The notes: generated from the sequence alone by a model not told the origin. A DNA stretch of 64,000 nucleotides from UBA1206 sp041672465 (GCA_041672465.1 JBAYZO010000007.1:1-64000); one strand, 5' to 3'. Shown: positions 7,786 through 16,150, counted from the stretch's first letter. Numbers and translations are program-made.

Positions 7786-9513
7786 TTATGTTTCGCGCAT
7801 TAGCTGAAAAGAATTTAGCAGGTTAAGGCTGCCGTACCCCCAGCGGTTGTTCGGGTAAACCATGTTTTCGCTTCGGTTGCACCCGCGTATTAAGTACGCC
7901 CTTATCTGATAAGAGCTTATAGTCGGGTCGTTGCCTCTCACAAGCCCCCATTGCAAAAGCAGCGCGGACGCCCCAGCCGTTATCGCCGCCGCGACGCTCG
8001 TTCCGTCCATTGCTCCCAGCCCATACGGGAAATAACCGCTTATATTCACCCCGGGCGCTACAAGGTCGGGGGCTAACTCGCCGGTTCTTGACGGCCCCCA
8101 CGAAGTGGCGGAATAAAGGCTGTTTGTCCGGTAATTATACGCCCCGCAGACAATCGCGCCGTTCATCGTCGCCGGGACGGTCACGGTAAAGTTGGGGTTG
8201 GTGGATAAAAATTCCACGTTTGGGGAGACAAATCCTGTCAGCGGAAGCCAAGAGTGATATGTGCCGTCAAGAATCAAGTCGCCAAAGACGGTAATTGTCC
8301 AGATCCCCTGCGTGGCGTTAATTATTCTGACGGCGCTTAGCTGGCTTCCCGTGCCCTCGAACGGGAAAAAATACGCTATTTGAACCGCGGCGTCTTCTAA
8401 CTTCAGTTTTGTTTCGCTTGTTCTCCCCGCTATCGGGGGGACTCTCGGGACAAACTCGCCCGTCGGGGACCTCACCGCTACCGAAACCCTGTCGGAGACA
8501 TTCGTCCAGACCCCGACAAGAAAATCCCCCGCGTTTTCCCCGACTTTGATATCAATGTTTTGGGTTTCGCCCTGAGCGCTTATCGTGCCCTCGGTATGAT
8601 GTTTCGCTTGGCTTTCGTTCCCCGCGGCGATACACAAACACACGCCGGGGAGCCCGGAAATATCGCTTAAATATTCCTCAAACAAGGTGTAAGCGTCATG
8701 GCTCCCAAAATTCGAGCCGAGCCCGAGACAAATGGCGACCGGCTTTTTAAGCATTCGCGCCCTGCTTAATATATAATCCACGCCAAGCATTATCGCGCTT
8801 GACTCATAAGCGAATTCCTGTTCCGGCGGCACAGAAAATAAATTCAAATAATAAGGCCTCGCCTTTCTCAGCTTGACCATAATTATTTCCGCGTCGGGAG
8901 CGGCCCCCAAGAAATCCCCGACTTCCCTTCCCGCCGCCACTGAGGCTAAAAATGTCCCATGACCCGACTCGTCTGTATGCGGCACGACAGAAGCCGGGTT
9001 GTCGCTTTGCAACGCCTCGTTGATTTGCTCGTTTGTGTACTCCACGCCGATATAATAATCTTCGGGGGGAGGCCCTGTTTCGCTTTGGTCATAAATATAG
9101 GCTATTTTGCTTGTGCCGTCCTCATATTTAAACACGTCAAGGGTGTAGTCGATTCCCGTGTCCACAAAGCCGACAAGCACGTTCTGACCTTTAAGGTTTA
9201 AAAAGGGCTGTTCCTGAACCTGAACAATCCCGCTGCCTTGAAGACTGGCTTTCCCTAACAACCCGAGCACAATTGAGTTAAAGCTTGCCGAACCCGTACC
9301 CAAACTATGCCTTACCTCATTGTAAACCTGCTGGGTAGCGTAAGCTATGGCGTATCTTCCGTTTAGTATGTACGCGATCGCGACCTCGTGGTTTTGGAGA
9401 ATCGATTCGGTAAAAGAGTTTTTTTGAACTATAAAATCAACCGTTTCCGGGTCGTGAAGCAACCTGCGCAAAAGCTCTTGATTTTTTTCGCTGTTTATTG
9501 ATAGTTTATCCAT
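7786..9513 (-). CDS. Csp-like subtilisin-family serine protease
   Basis: This is a 575-residue S8 protease with a complete triad: D118 in FVDTGIDY, H185 in SGHGT and S506 in DGTSVAAA, plus the oxyanion Asn N299 in AAGNES. A propeptide-like region occupies the first 80 or so residues and an inserted beta domain of about 150 residues lies between the Asn and Ser blocks, as in clostridial Csp germination proteases. There is no signal peptide, which also fits Csp proteins. Csp enzymes cleave pro-SleC during spore germination, and a SleC-like gene lies 2 kb away. A second paralogue is upstream at 9876-11567. Csp-type S8 proteases without a germination role also exist in clostridia, so the role is inferred. 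Confidence 0.85.
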   Translation of the reverse strand: MDKLSINSEKNQELLRRLLHDPETVDFIVQKNSFTESILQNHEVAIAYILNGRYAIAYATQQVYNEVRHSLGTGSASFNSIVLGLLGKASLQGSGIVQVQEQPFLNLKGQNVLVGFVDTGIDYTLDVFKYEDGTSKIAYIYDQSETGPPPEDYYIGVEYTNEQINEALQSDNPASVVPHTDESGHGTFLASVAAGREVGDFLGAAPDAEIIMVKLRKARPYYLNLFSVPPEQEFAYESSAIMLGVDYILSRARMLKKPVAICLGLGSNFGSHDAYTLFEEYLSDISGLPGVCLCIAAGNESQAKHHTEGTISAQGETQNIDIKVGENAGDFLVGVWTNVSDRVSVAVRSPTGEFVPRVPPIAGRTSETKLKLEDAAVQIAYFFPFEGTGSQLSAVRIINATQGIWTITVFGDLILDGTYHSWLPLTGFVSPNVEFLSTNPNFTVTVPATMNGAIVCGAYNYRTNSLYSATSWGPSRTGELAPDLVAPGVNISGYFPYGLGAMDGTSVAAAITAGASALLLQWGLVRGNDPTISSYQIRAYLIRGCNRSENMVYPNNRWGYGSLNLLNSFQLMRET

Positions 9514-9674
9514 TTAAGCGTCCGCCTTTCTGTTTGTTTTATTCGTTGACCCGGTATTTTTATGACATGACTTTTAATTAATACTCTAACAGGTATGACT
9601 ATATAAAAATTTATAAATGTGTAATTTTGCCAATGTATATTCACGCTATTGAGGTTAACATACCTCGGCCTTTC

Positions 9675-9694
9675 GGCGGGAGCAAGCCCCCGCC
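9675..9694. repeat. GC-rich palindrome, REP-like
   Basis: GGCGGG and CCCGCC flank an 8-base centre. The composition is much richer in G and C than the surrounding AT-rich spacer. It looks like dispersed palindromic units of clostridial genomes, but no second copy was seen in this window. Confidence 0.4.
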
Positions 9695-9851
9695 CTACGC
9701 TGATGGATGCGGCTTGCGCGTTTAAATCAATATCGAAAATGCTATATAATCAAAAAGAAATATAATATATATATTTTGGGCGCCGCAACGTTTTTGCCGG
9801 TTTCGCGTTAGCGAAATTGTGGTTTCAAAACCACAAAGATAAAAACTTGCA

Positions 9852-9873
9852 GCTGAAAAATTTATTTTTCAGC
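9852..9873 (-). terminator. Palindrome at the end of the second subtilase gene
   Basis: GCTGAAAAAT and ATTTTTCAGC are perfect 10-base arms around TT, directly after the stop codon. On the minus strand it is followed by TGCAAGTTTTTATC, so it can act as a terminator. Confidence 0.55.
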
Positions 9874-9875
9874 AT

Positions 9876-11567
9876 TTATTCACGGTATAATATAAGGTTA
9901 TCCATCGTGGCTATCAGATCCAAAAGCCCATACCCCCATGATGAGTTGGGGTAGCTCACCGGGAAGGTTCTATTCGCGTTCCTGCAAAGGAAGGCTTTTA
10001 CCTTCTGCCCGAATAAAAACACGTCGTTTTGGCGCACAATCCCCCACTCCATCATAAGAGCGGCGGCTCCCGTGACAAACGGCGCGGCAATGCTCGTTCC
10101 GGTAAACGTGTCGTACCCGCCGCCCACGGAAGTGGTCAGCACCGTGTCGCCCGGAGCGATAAGATCTGGCTTTTGGCCGTAAACAATATAAGGGAGCCCG
10201 CGGCCCGAAAAAAACGCGCAGGTGTTTTGTATCCCCGAATATCCGCCAACCGAAATAACGCTGAACGCCGTCGCCGGTATTGAAAGGGTGTTTTCGGGGT
10301 TCGGCACTAAAAAAGCGGTTTTTTCAGTCACCATATCTGTCATTGGCAGCCAAATATTGATCCTGCCGTCGACAATAATTATCCCTTTTACGGTGAGCCG
10401 CCAGATTTCCGGTCTCATGGGGCCGCCTATGCCCTCCATTGTTATATATATTTCCTGACTGAAATTATAATGCGTGGGCATTCCGAAAAGTACCGTCACC
10501 CTCACGTTGTCAAGCACAACGCGTGTGGCGCGGTTTACCGCGCTGATAACGCCCGACGATTGCCCAGAGGGGGATATCAGCTCTATTTCAAAGGTGTCGG
10601 CAAAATTCTTCCAAAACGTCAGGTAGAGCTGTCTTATGTTTTCACCTATGGAATACTCAATGCTTTGGGTGGCGTTTTGAGCAATTACTCCGTAATAGTG
10701 ATGCCCCGCGGAACGCTCGTTCCCCGCCGCCACGCAAATAACCGTTTTCCACCGAGTGGACGCCGAATCAAGGTACCCCTCAAACAAAGACGTGCCGTTA
10801 TGAGCGCCGTCGTTGGTTCCGTAGCTTATGTTAATGGCGATGGGCATTTCAAGACCGACCGCCATATCAATGCAAAACTTAACCCCCCGCATTATCGCGG
10901 TGCTTCTGGCGAACCCGGGCTCGACGTCTTCTTTTAGCTTAACCACCACAATCCCGGCTTGGGGGGCGACCCCGCTGTCCTCGCCGTTGCTTGAACGCCC
11001 GTTTCCCGCCGCGACTCCCGCGACTGCCGTCCCGTGGCCGAGGTTGTCAACCTCCGGCACAACAGCGGCGGGGTCGTCGCTTGTAAGGGCGAGGTCAATG
11101 TCTTCTTTTGTGTAGAGATGCCCGCTTATAAAGCCGTGCGGAGGCGAGCCTTCCGCGTTTTGATCCCACATATAAAGTATTCGGGTTTTTCCGTCGGATG
11201 TCCTGAAGTCGGGGTGAGTGTAGTCGATACCCGAATCAATTATCCCCACAAGCACTCCCGCGCCGTTTAAATTATATCCCCTCTCCTGCTGAACGTTTGT
11301 CACCCCCGTCAGGTTAAGGCTCCGCCTCAGCTGAAAAGTCAATGTTTTGGGGAGTTCGTAAAACTCCACTTCGTTTATGGTTAAGAGCTGGGGTAATTTA
11401 TAGACGGGGATAACAATTATGGCGTAATTTTCGTTAAGCTCTTCCGCTTCCGCGGATAGCGACTGCGCGATATTGGCAAGACTGCCGTGATATTTAATGA
11501 TTACCTCCACTTGTTCTTCGGGGTTAAGCCCCGGCAGCTGCCTGAGCAGGCGTTCTTGCGTATCCAT
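9876..11567 (-). CDS. Csp-like subtilisin-family serine protease
   Basis: This 563-residue paralogue of the protease at 7786-9513 keeps the triad: D111 in IIDSGIDYTHPD, H178 in NLGHGT and S492 in TGTSIAAP, with N283 in AAGNER. The layout is the same: an 80-residue propeptide-like region, the catalytic core and a long beta insertion before the Ser block. There is no export signal. The ATG follows an AAGGAGA site. It is divergent from the sleC-like gene, with 101 bases between them. In C. difficile two of the three Csp proteins are catalytically dead, whereas both copies here look active, closer to the C. perfringens arrangement. Whether it processes the neighbouring SleC-like protein is inference. 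Confidence 0.85.
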   Translation of the reverse strand: MDTQERLLRQLPGLNPEEQVEVIIKYHGSLANIAQSLSAEAEELNENYAIIVIPVYKLPQLLTINEVEFYELPKTLTFQLRRSLNLTGVTNVQQERGYNLNGAGVLVGIIDSGIDYTHPDFRTSDGKTRILYMWDQNAEGSPPHGFISGHLYTKEDIDLALTSDDPAAVVPEVDNLGHGTAVAGVAAGNGRSSNGEDSGVAPQAGIVVVKLKEDVEPGFARSTAIMRGVKFCIDMAVGLEMPIAINISYGTNDGAHNGTSLFEGYLDSASTRWKTVICVAAGNERSAGHHYYGVIAQNATQSIEYSIGENIRQLYLTFWKNFADTFEIELISPSGQSSGVISAVNRATRVVLDNVRVTVLFGMPTHYNFSQEIYITMEGIGGPMRPEIWRLTVKGIIIVDGRINIWLPMTDMVTEKTAFLVPNPENTLSIPATAFSVISVGGYSGIQNTCAFFSGRGLPYIVYGQKPDLIAPGDTVLTTSVGGGYDTFTGTSIAAPFVTGAAALMMEWGIVRQNDVFLFGQKVKAFLCRNANRTFPVSYPNSSWGYGLLDLIATMDNLILYRE

Positions 11568-11668
11568 TTTCAGTCTCCTTCGGCGCGGTTTGGTTTAACG
11601 GAATAAAATAACGGGTTGGACATATTTATATATATGTAAGCATATTACTTTTTTATAGAGGTGATTTT

Positions 11669-12913
11669 TTGAACAATCAAATAAACTTGACAGACACCGG
11701 ACTTCTCAACGTAAACGTCACCGCCGTCCGCAATTCCATGCCCGTTCCGGAGGCAAAGGTGCGGATATACGAAGCCGACAAGCTGCTTGAAGAGCTCGAC
11801 ACCGATTCCGCTGGGCAGACGGTCACGGTTGAGCTTGGCGCCCCGCCGTTTGAGCTCTCCCAAGAGCCGTCGGAAATCAAGCCGTATTCCGTATACAACG
11901 TCGATATTGTGGCGCCCGGTTTTGAAAGAGTGTTCGTCGACGGCGTTCAAATACTCCCGCGGACAACGGCGATTCAAGAAGTGAAGATGATACCGATTCC
12001 CGATACCGAAGACGAGGAAACTCAGCTTATCAACATAGCGCCAAACACGCTTTTTGGCGACTTCCCGCCTAAGATTCCCGAAGAAGAGGTTAAACCGCTC
12101 CCCGACGGCAGGGGATTTATTGTGCTGTCCGAACCTGTTATCCCCGAATTTATGGTGGTGCATTTGGGAGTGCCCAACGACGCCACGGCAAAAAATGTCT
12201 GGGTGCCGTTTAAGGATTATATCGCGAACGTCGCCTGCTGCGAGATATACTCGACTTGGACTCCCGAAACAATTAAGGCAAACATTCTCGCCATTCTTTC
12301 ATTCGCCCTCAACAGGGTGTATACCGAATGGTACCGCGGAAAGGGATTTTCTTTTACAATCACAAACAGCACCGCTTATGACCAGTTTTATGACCACGGG
12401 CGGAACCTTTACAGGAATATCCAAAGGATAGTCGACGAAATTTTCACCACTTACATAACGCGGCCGGGAATCCGCCAGCCCCTTTTTACCCAGTTTTGCG
12501 ACGGAGTAAGGTCAACATGCCGGGGAATGTCGCAGTGGGGTTCAAAGCAGTTGGGGGATTCGGGTCTTGACGCGCTGTCGATACTCCGCAACTTTTACGG
12601 GAACGATATTTACCTCGCGCAGGCGGCAAAAGTTCAGGGCGTGCCCATGTCTTACCCCGGCGAGCCGCTGAGGGTGGGTTCGGAAGGCCTTGACGTAAGG
12701 CTTATTCAAACTCAGCTCAACAGTATTTCAAACAACTACCCCATGATACCCAAGCTTGCGGTCGACGGAATTTACGGCCCCAAGACCGAAGAATCGGTGA
12801 GAACCTTCCAGCAGATATTTTATCTCCCCCTCTCCGGGGTAGTCGACTTTGCCACATGGTACCAGATATCAAATATTTATGTGGCGGTGACAAGGCTTTC
12901 TGAGTTTGGCTGA
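11669..12913 (+). CDS. sleC: SleC-like spore cortex-lytic enzyme (SpoIID/LytB plus peptidoglycan-binding domain)
   Basis: The 414-residue protein has three parts. Residues 1-110 form a beta-rich prepeptide-like domain. About 165-320 is a SpoIID/LytB-type lytic domain (VWVPFKDYIANVACCEIYS, CRGMSQWGSKQLG). About 325-414 is a peptidoglycan-binding repeat (RVGSEGLDVRLIQTQLN, VDGIYGPKTEESVRTFQ). This order is that of clostridial SleC, made as an inactive zymogen in the spore and cleaved by Csp proteases to degrade cortex on germination. There is no signal peptide, as expected for a protein made in the mother cell. Two Csp-like genes are divergent to it. It converges with the amidase-like gene, four bases apart. 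Confidence 0.85.
   Translation: MNNQINLTDTGLLNVNVTAVRNSMPVPEAKVRIYEADKLLEELDTDSAGQTVTVELGAPPFELSQEPSEIKPYSVYNVDIVAPGFERVFVDGVQILPRTTAIQEVKMIPIPDTEDEETQLINIAPNTLFGDFPPKIPEEEVKPLPDGRGFIVLSEPVIPEFMVVHLGVPNDATAKNVWVPFKDYIANVACCEIYSTWTPETIKANILAILSFALNRVYTEWYRGKGFSFTITNSTAYDQFYDHGRNLYRNIQRIVDEIFTTYITRPGIRQPLFTQFCDGVRSTCRGMSQWGSKQLGDSGLDALSILRNFYGNDIYLAQAAKVQGVPMSYPGEPLRVGSEGLDVRLIQTQLNSISNNYPMIPKLAVDGIYGPKTEESVRTFQQIFYLPLSGVVDFATWYQISNIYVAVTRLSEFG
11671..11671 (+). promoter_or_regulatory. TTG start of the sleC-like gene
   Basis: The start is TTG at 11669-11671, chosen because AGAGGTG (11657-11663) lies at the right distance and no ATG follows before the conserved N-terminus. Confidence 0.6.
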
Positions 12914-12916
12914 AAT

Positions 12917-13849
12917 TTATTTCATACGCAGTCTTCGCTCGGAGAGATAAATATTTGTCCTTAAAACCCTTTCGTTTTTAACCTTGACCCATTGGTTTTT
13001 GGGTAAAAAGTGTTCGTGCCGCACGCAAACGCAAAACATAAAAGGCGGTTTATCTTCCTCGGAGAGGTTGAGCGGGAGCTCTATGGGGATTGATAAACCC
13101 CTTGCGTTTGTCTTGCCGCGGTAAACGGGCATATGCCTGCCATGAGTTCCGTAATACACAAGCAGGTCGGCGTTTGAAACGCCCGAAGTTTTATCGTCTT
13201 CTTTTCCCACAAACACATATAAATTGCAAAAATTTCTCCTCCCCTGCGGGTAAAGCTGGAAGAACGGGCTTCTTTTCAAGGTTTCCTCACCTCCGGGCGT
13301 TCTCTCAAATGTTTCGGCAATGCCTTTCGCGATCCCGACAGCGCATTGTTCCGGGTTGTTTGACACAAAAGTAAAATCTCTCTTATTTGTAATAAACCCC
13401 ATGTTCAAAGTCATCGCGGGCATTTTAAGTCTATGTAGCAGAGCGTCGCCCCTTGCCTTAACGCCGCGGTTTTGACATTTTGAAACTTGGCTGAACCCCT
13501 CAAGCACGTTTTTGGCGAGCTTTGTTATCTCTCCCATCGGTTTTGCCACCATTGCTTCTACACCGTTGGCGTATGGGTCGCTTGACGAGGCAAGTCGAAG
13601 ACTAATAAAATAATCGGCGCCCCAGTCGTTGGCGTCCGCCGCGCGGGAAGCGAACGAAGTCTGTTTTGCCATTACCGGTTCGGTAGCGGCATCCGAGCGC
13701 GACAATTTTATCTCATACCCCCGCGCCTCCAGCGAAGCGGCGAGGTGAACGCCGATTTCATAGGTTAAATCTTCTTCTTCCCTGCCGTCGGGCGACGATT
13801 TCGTATCATACCCTTTTGGGTTAAACCCTTGGTCAATGTATATTTTCAC
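12917..13849 (-). CDS. Amidase_3-fold protein lacking catalytic residues, probable pseudoenzyme
   Basis: Residues 1-195 align with N-acetylmuramoyl-L-alanine amidases of the Amidase_3 family. The usual DPGHGG is here IDQGFNP, with F9 in place of the first zinc His. SLHxN is SLRLAS, with R85 for the second His. The catalytic Glu of the LVExGF block is N149 in LNMGF. A Glu near position 24-26 may keep the third ligand place. The fold-defining regions (SRAADANDWGADYFISL, RGVK, GFITNKRDF) are intact, so this is not decay by frameshift. The last 110 residues form an unrecognised beta-rich domain with NLYVFVGKEDD. The start is a GTG with AAAGGAGC upstream. It may bind peptidoglycan or regulate the neighbouring SleC-like enzyme. 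Confidence 0.8.
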   Translation of the reverse strand: MKIYIDQGFNPKGYDTKSSPDGREEEDLTYEIGVHLAASLEARGYEIKLSRSDAATEPVMAKQTSFASRAADANDWGADYFISLRLASSSDPYANGVEAMVAKPMGEITKLAKNVLEGFSQVSKCQNRGVKARGDALLHRLKMPAMTLNMGFITNKRDFTFVSNNPEQCAVGIAKGIAETFERTPGGEETLKRSPFFQLYPQGRRNFCNLYVFVGKEDDKTSGVSNADLLVYYGTHGRHMPVYRGKTNARGLSIPIELPLNLSEEDKPPFMFCVCVRHEHFLPKNQWVKVKNERVLRTNIYLSERRLRMK

Positions 13850-14015
13850 TCAAATCGCTCCTTTATTTCTCTATAATTGAGTATATGGGAAAACAGCCCA
13901 AACTGACAAAGACGGGAGTATATTGTCAAAGAATGATTAATAACGCGCTTAAAAAGCCAAAATACAATATAACGAAAAATTATAACGCTTTTAATAAGCG
14001 GAAAGGAAAATTGAA

Positions 14016-14126
14016 ATGGCAAAGCAGGGAATGAAAAGACCCGAAACAACAAATGACAAAAGCAAAAGCAAATCAAATAAATCCCCCCCGAAAACAATTA
14101 AAGCCAAAAGCGGGGGAAAAAGCTAA
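14016..14126 (+). CDS. Small lysine-rich protein, 36 residues
   Basis: The ATG at 14016 follows GGAAAGGA and opens a 36-codon frame starting MAKQGMKRPETTND and continuing as a Lys/Ser/Asn-rich tail that ends KSGGKS. It ends at TAA four bases before a terminator stem. The MAKQGMKRP opening resembles, from memory, the N-terminus of small conserved clostridial proteins of unknown function. The basic composition and the spore-gene surroundings suggest a spore-associated or nucleic-acid-binding peptide, but this is inference. Ribosome site, stop and terminator together support a real gene. Confidence 0.6.
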   Translation: MAKQGMKRPETTNDKSKSKSNKSPPKTIKAKSGGKS

Positions 14127-14156
14127 AAAAAGCACCCGTCCGAGGGTGCTTTAATA
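14122..14156. terminator. Bidirectional terminator between the small basic gene and cotJC
   Basis: AGCACCC (14131-14137) and GGGTGCT (14144-14150) form the stem. The run of A before it gives a strong U tract for the minus-strand cotJ transcript, and TTAATATTT gives a weaker one for the plus strand. Confidence 0.8.
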
Positions 14157-14177
14157 TTTATATATTTAAATACACTT

Positions 14178-14795
14178 TTACGAGCTTGACCTTGTGAGGT
14201 TTACGTCATACGCCGGGTTATAGCCGTAGAAGTTCTTTGAGTTAAGGTTATCCTGAATCACCCTAAGCCCGTCGCCAAAGCGCTGGAAATGGGTTATCTC
14301 GCGCTGGCGGAGAAAGCGGATGGGGTCAATTACGTCGGGGTCGTCCGCGAAGCGGAGGATATTGTCATATGTGGTCCTCGCCTTTTGCTCGGCGGCCATG
14401 TCCTCAAATATATCTGTCAGCGGGTCTCCCTTTGACTGGAACGCCATGGCGTTAAACGGTATGCCGCCGGCCGACACGGGGTAAATTCCGGTGGTGTGGT
14501 CAACAAAATATGCGTCAAAGCCGGCCGCCATTATTTCCTCCGGAGACAGGTTCCGCGTGAGCTGATACACAATGGTGCAGACAATTTCTTGATGCGCCAT
14601 TTCCTCCGTGCCAATATCGGTAAGTATGCCGACAACTTCTTTATACGGCATTGTGTACCTCTGCGACAAATACCTCAGCGCCGCGCCAAGCTCGCCGTCG
14701 GGGCCGCCGTACTGCGTCATAACTATCTTCGCGAGCGCGGGGTTTGGATTTTTAATGTTTACCGGGTACTGCAATTTCTTTTCATATTCCCACAT
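14178..14795 (-). CDS. cotJC: Spore coat protein CotJC, manganese-catalase family
   Basis: The 205-residue protein begins MWEYEKKLQYPV and carries the CotJC ferritin-like four-helix core, with Glu/His metal residues in GTEEMAHQEI and MAAEQKARTTYDN and REITHF. CotJC is an inner coat component related to manganese catalase and may remove peroxide in the spore. It is the last gene of cotJABC; its ATG overlaps the cotJB stop by one base. Expression is expected from mother-cell sigma E, but no promoter was read. Confidence 0.95.
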   Translation of the reverse strand: MWEYEKKLQYPVNIKNPNPALAKIVMTQYGGPDGELGAALRYLSQRYTMPYKEVVGILTDIGTEEMAHQEIVCTIVYQLTRNLSPEEIMAAGFDAYFVDHTTGIYPVSAGGIPFNAMAFQSKGDPLTDIFEDMAAEQKARTTYDNILRFADDPDVIDPIRFLRQREITHFQRFGDGLRVIQDNLNSKNFYGYNPAYDVNLTRSSS

Positions 14796-15058
14796 TACTC
14801 ATTGCCCTCCCTTTCGTTCTGCCAGGGCCAGGGCTCGTTTATCCAAGTCCAGGTGTCCTGTTTTACGTTCTCGGCCGTAACGGGCCCGAACTGCGTGGCG
14901 TATTGGTTGTAGATTTCCTTTTGTTCTTCCTGAACTGTCTTGTAATAGTCAAGTGCCTTTTTATTGTTTGGGTGACCGTCTAAATAAAGCACGGTTTCAT
15001 GTATCACAAAGTCAATGTCCATAAGCTTTTTTAAAAGCTCTCTTCTTGTCATGTTCAT
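14795..15058 (-). CDS. cotJB: Spore coat protein CotJB
   Basis: The 87-residue protein has the CotJB pattern: MTRRELLKKLMDIDFVIHE near the start, HPNNKKALDYYK in the middle and a Trp/Pro-rich end (TWTWINEPWPWQNE). It is required with CotJC for assembly of the coat layer in Bacillus. It overlaps cotJA by four bases (ATGA) and cotJC by one base, so the three are translated together. The length is normal for the family. Confidence 0.95.
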   Translation of the reverse strand: MNMTRRELLKKLMDIDFVIHETVLYLDGHPNNKKALDYYKTVQEEQKEIYNQYATQFGPVTAENVKQDTWTWINEPWPWQNEREGNE

Positions 15059-15396
15059 CTTCGTATCACCTTGCTCCCTGAAAATGTTTTTACAAGGTTT
15101 CTAAACAGCGACCCGTTGTCGAGCGCGTCCGAATAAGAAGTAAAGAGGTCGTCAAACTCCTGATACGGCACATACGCCATCGCCAGCGACTGCCCCGGTA
15201 TCATTTGATTGTTTTGATTATTCGGGTCTCGGTCTCTGTTTTGATCCGGAACGTTGTTTTTGGTTTTATCAATTCCTTGATTTTTGTTTTCCTGTTCTTT
15301 CGTCAGCTCCTCCGGGCGCGGGCATTCTATTCTTTGCGCGGGTTTTAGGGGGCCTAAATCTTCCTCAAACCCGGGCTGTAAATCAAAAAGCGTCAT
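15055..15396 (-). CDS. cotJA: Spore coat-associated protein CotJA
   Basis: The C-terminal half carries the CotJA core (SLAMAYVPYQEFDDLFTSY, then a GSLFRNLVKTF block). The first 65 residues are a hydrophilic Asn/Asp/Lys/Gln-rich extension that is longer than in Bacillus CotJA and looks disordered. It is the first gene of cotJABC. The extension could be a species-specific interaction arm, though this is speculation. The ATG at 15394-15396 is supported by an AAAGGATATG stretch upstream. Confidence 0.9.
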   Translation of the reverse strand: MTLFDLQPGFEEDLGPLKPAQRIECPRPEELTKEQENKNQGIDKTKNNVPDQNRDRDPNNQNNQMIPGQSLAMAYVPYQEFDDLFTSYSDALDNGSLFRNLVKTFSGSKVIRR

Positions 15397-15666
15397 CTAT
15401 GCGATCATATCCTTTCATTTTACTTTTCGTTTTTGCCCCTGCCTTGCGGGGCACGGGCAAACATAAGCGCGGAATCGCTTTATTTCTCCGCTGTTAAAAG
15501 GATATGCGAAGCTGTCGAAAAAAGTCAAAGAAAGCGCAACTTTGTGGCGAATTTCAAGTTTAGCGGCGCTTTTTTGGCAAAGCGTATCAAACCGAGGGAT
15601 TTTGGGAAAATAAGAAAAGCGCGAAGCGCCAAAAAAATGTGTAATAAAAGAAAGGCAAATATAGAT

Positions 15667-15876
15667 ATGGACGAAGAAATTGTAAGAAAAGAACAGACAG
15701 AAAAAAAGTCAAAAGAATCAAAGCCCTGTCCGCACTGCGCTCCAAGACCTAAAAAAACCGCCACCGACAACGAGTGGACGCTGCAAAACGCCGGGGAGGG
15801 TTCGGGTTATCCCTTTAATAAAAATCAAACCGACGCTTCCCACGGGGAAAGACGGGACGGCCCGGGGGGAAACTAA
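15667..15876 (+). CDS. Small hydrophilic protein with a CPHC motif
   Basis: A 69-residue frame starts MDEEIVRKEQTEKKSK and has one CPHCAPRP pair of cysteines, then a Gly/Asn/Asp-rich tail. The longer frame from 15433 was not used because its first 78 codons look like non-coding sequence. AAAGAAAGG lies about ten bases before the chosen ATG. It is followed by a strong terminator at 15945. I do not recognise the family. The polar, low-complexity composition and single CxxC resemble small proteins found next to coat operons, so a spore role is possible. Confidence 0.5.
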   Translation: MDEEIVRKEQTEKKSKESKPCPHCAPRPKKTATDNEWTLQNAGEGSGYPFNKNQTDASHGERRDGPGGN

Positions 15877-15944
15877 AAACTTTAAAGCTCTTTAGCGAAT
15901 CTTTTATCTTTTAACTTCCTTTTTTAAGTTTATAACGGTAATTT

Positions 15945-15988
15945 ACGCGTTTTCCGAGTGGCCAAAAAGCAGGGAAACGCGTTTTTTT
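15945..15988 (+). terminator. Intrinsic terminator after the small CPHC gene
   Basis: ACGCGTTTTCC (15945-15955) pairs with GGGAAACGCGT (15972-15982), followed by TTTTTT. One position is a mismatch or wobble. Confidence 0.75.
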
Positions 15989-16069
15989 AGTTAATAAAAG
16001 AGGTTAACATACCCGATTTTCAAACAAAATTTGTTTACAAAAAAGCAAAAAAATAACCCTTTCGGGTTC

Positions 16070-16098
16070 TTGATTTTCGCTTTTCAAAGGAGTATAAT
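16070..16098 (+). promoter_or_regulatory. Sigma-A-type promoter of fliB
   Basis: TTGATT (16070-16075), 17 bases, TATAAT (16093-16098), 52 bases before the fliB start. Confidence 0.65.
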
Positions 16099-16150
16099 CT
16101 GCCGTTAAAATAATTTATCCTGCCGAAACGGAAGTACATAAAACAAAAGC

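Larger units (their letters stand above)
9514..9875. other. 362-base intergenic region with several hairpins
   Basis: No gene is visible. The region holds a GC-rich palindrome (9675-9694), TTTCGC-GTTA-GCGAAA (9801-9816), a 9-bp hairpin TTGTGGTTT/AAACCACAA (9817-9836) and a palindrome at 9852-9873. The part between 9730 and 9780 is AT-rich. Presumably it carries the terminator of the upstream subtilase and the promoter of the downstream one, but no convincing sigma-A promoter was found, which would fit a sporulation sigma factor. Confidence 0.6.

Noticed and set aside
13846..14097. 83-codon minus-strand frame upstream of the amidase-like gene
   Set aside because: It is a Phe/Ile/Leu-rich product of AT-rich sequence, has no ribosome site and overlaps the better supported 36-residue plus-strand gene.
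15433..15666. Long N-terminal extension of the CPHC protein
   Set aside because: The region reads as basic, low-quality coding sequence and no ribosome site supports the earlier start.
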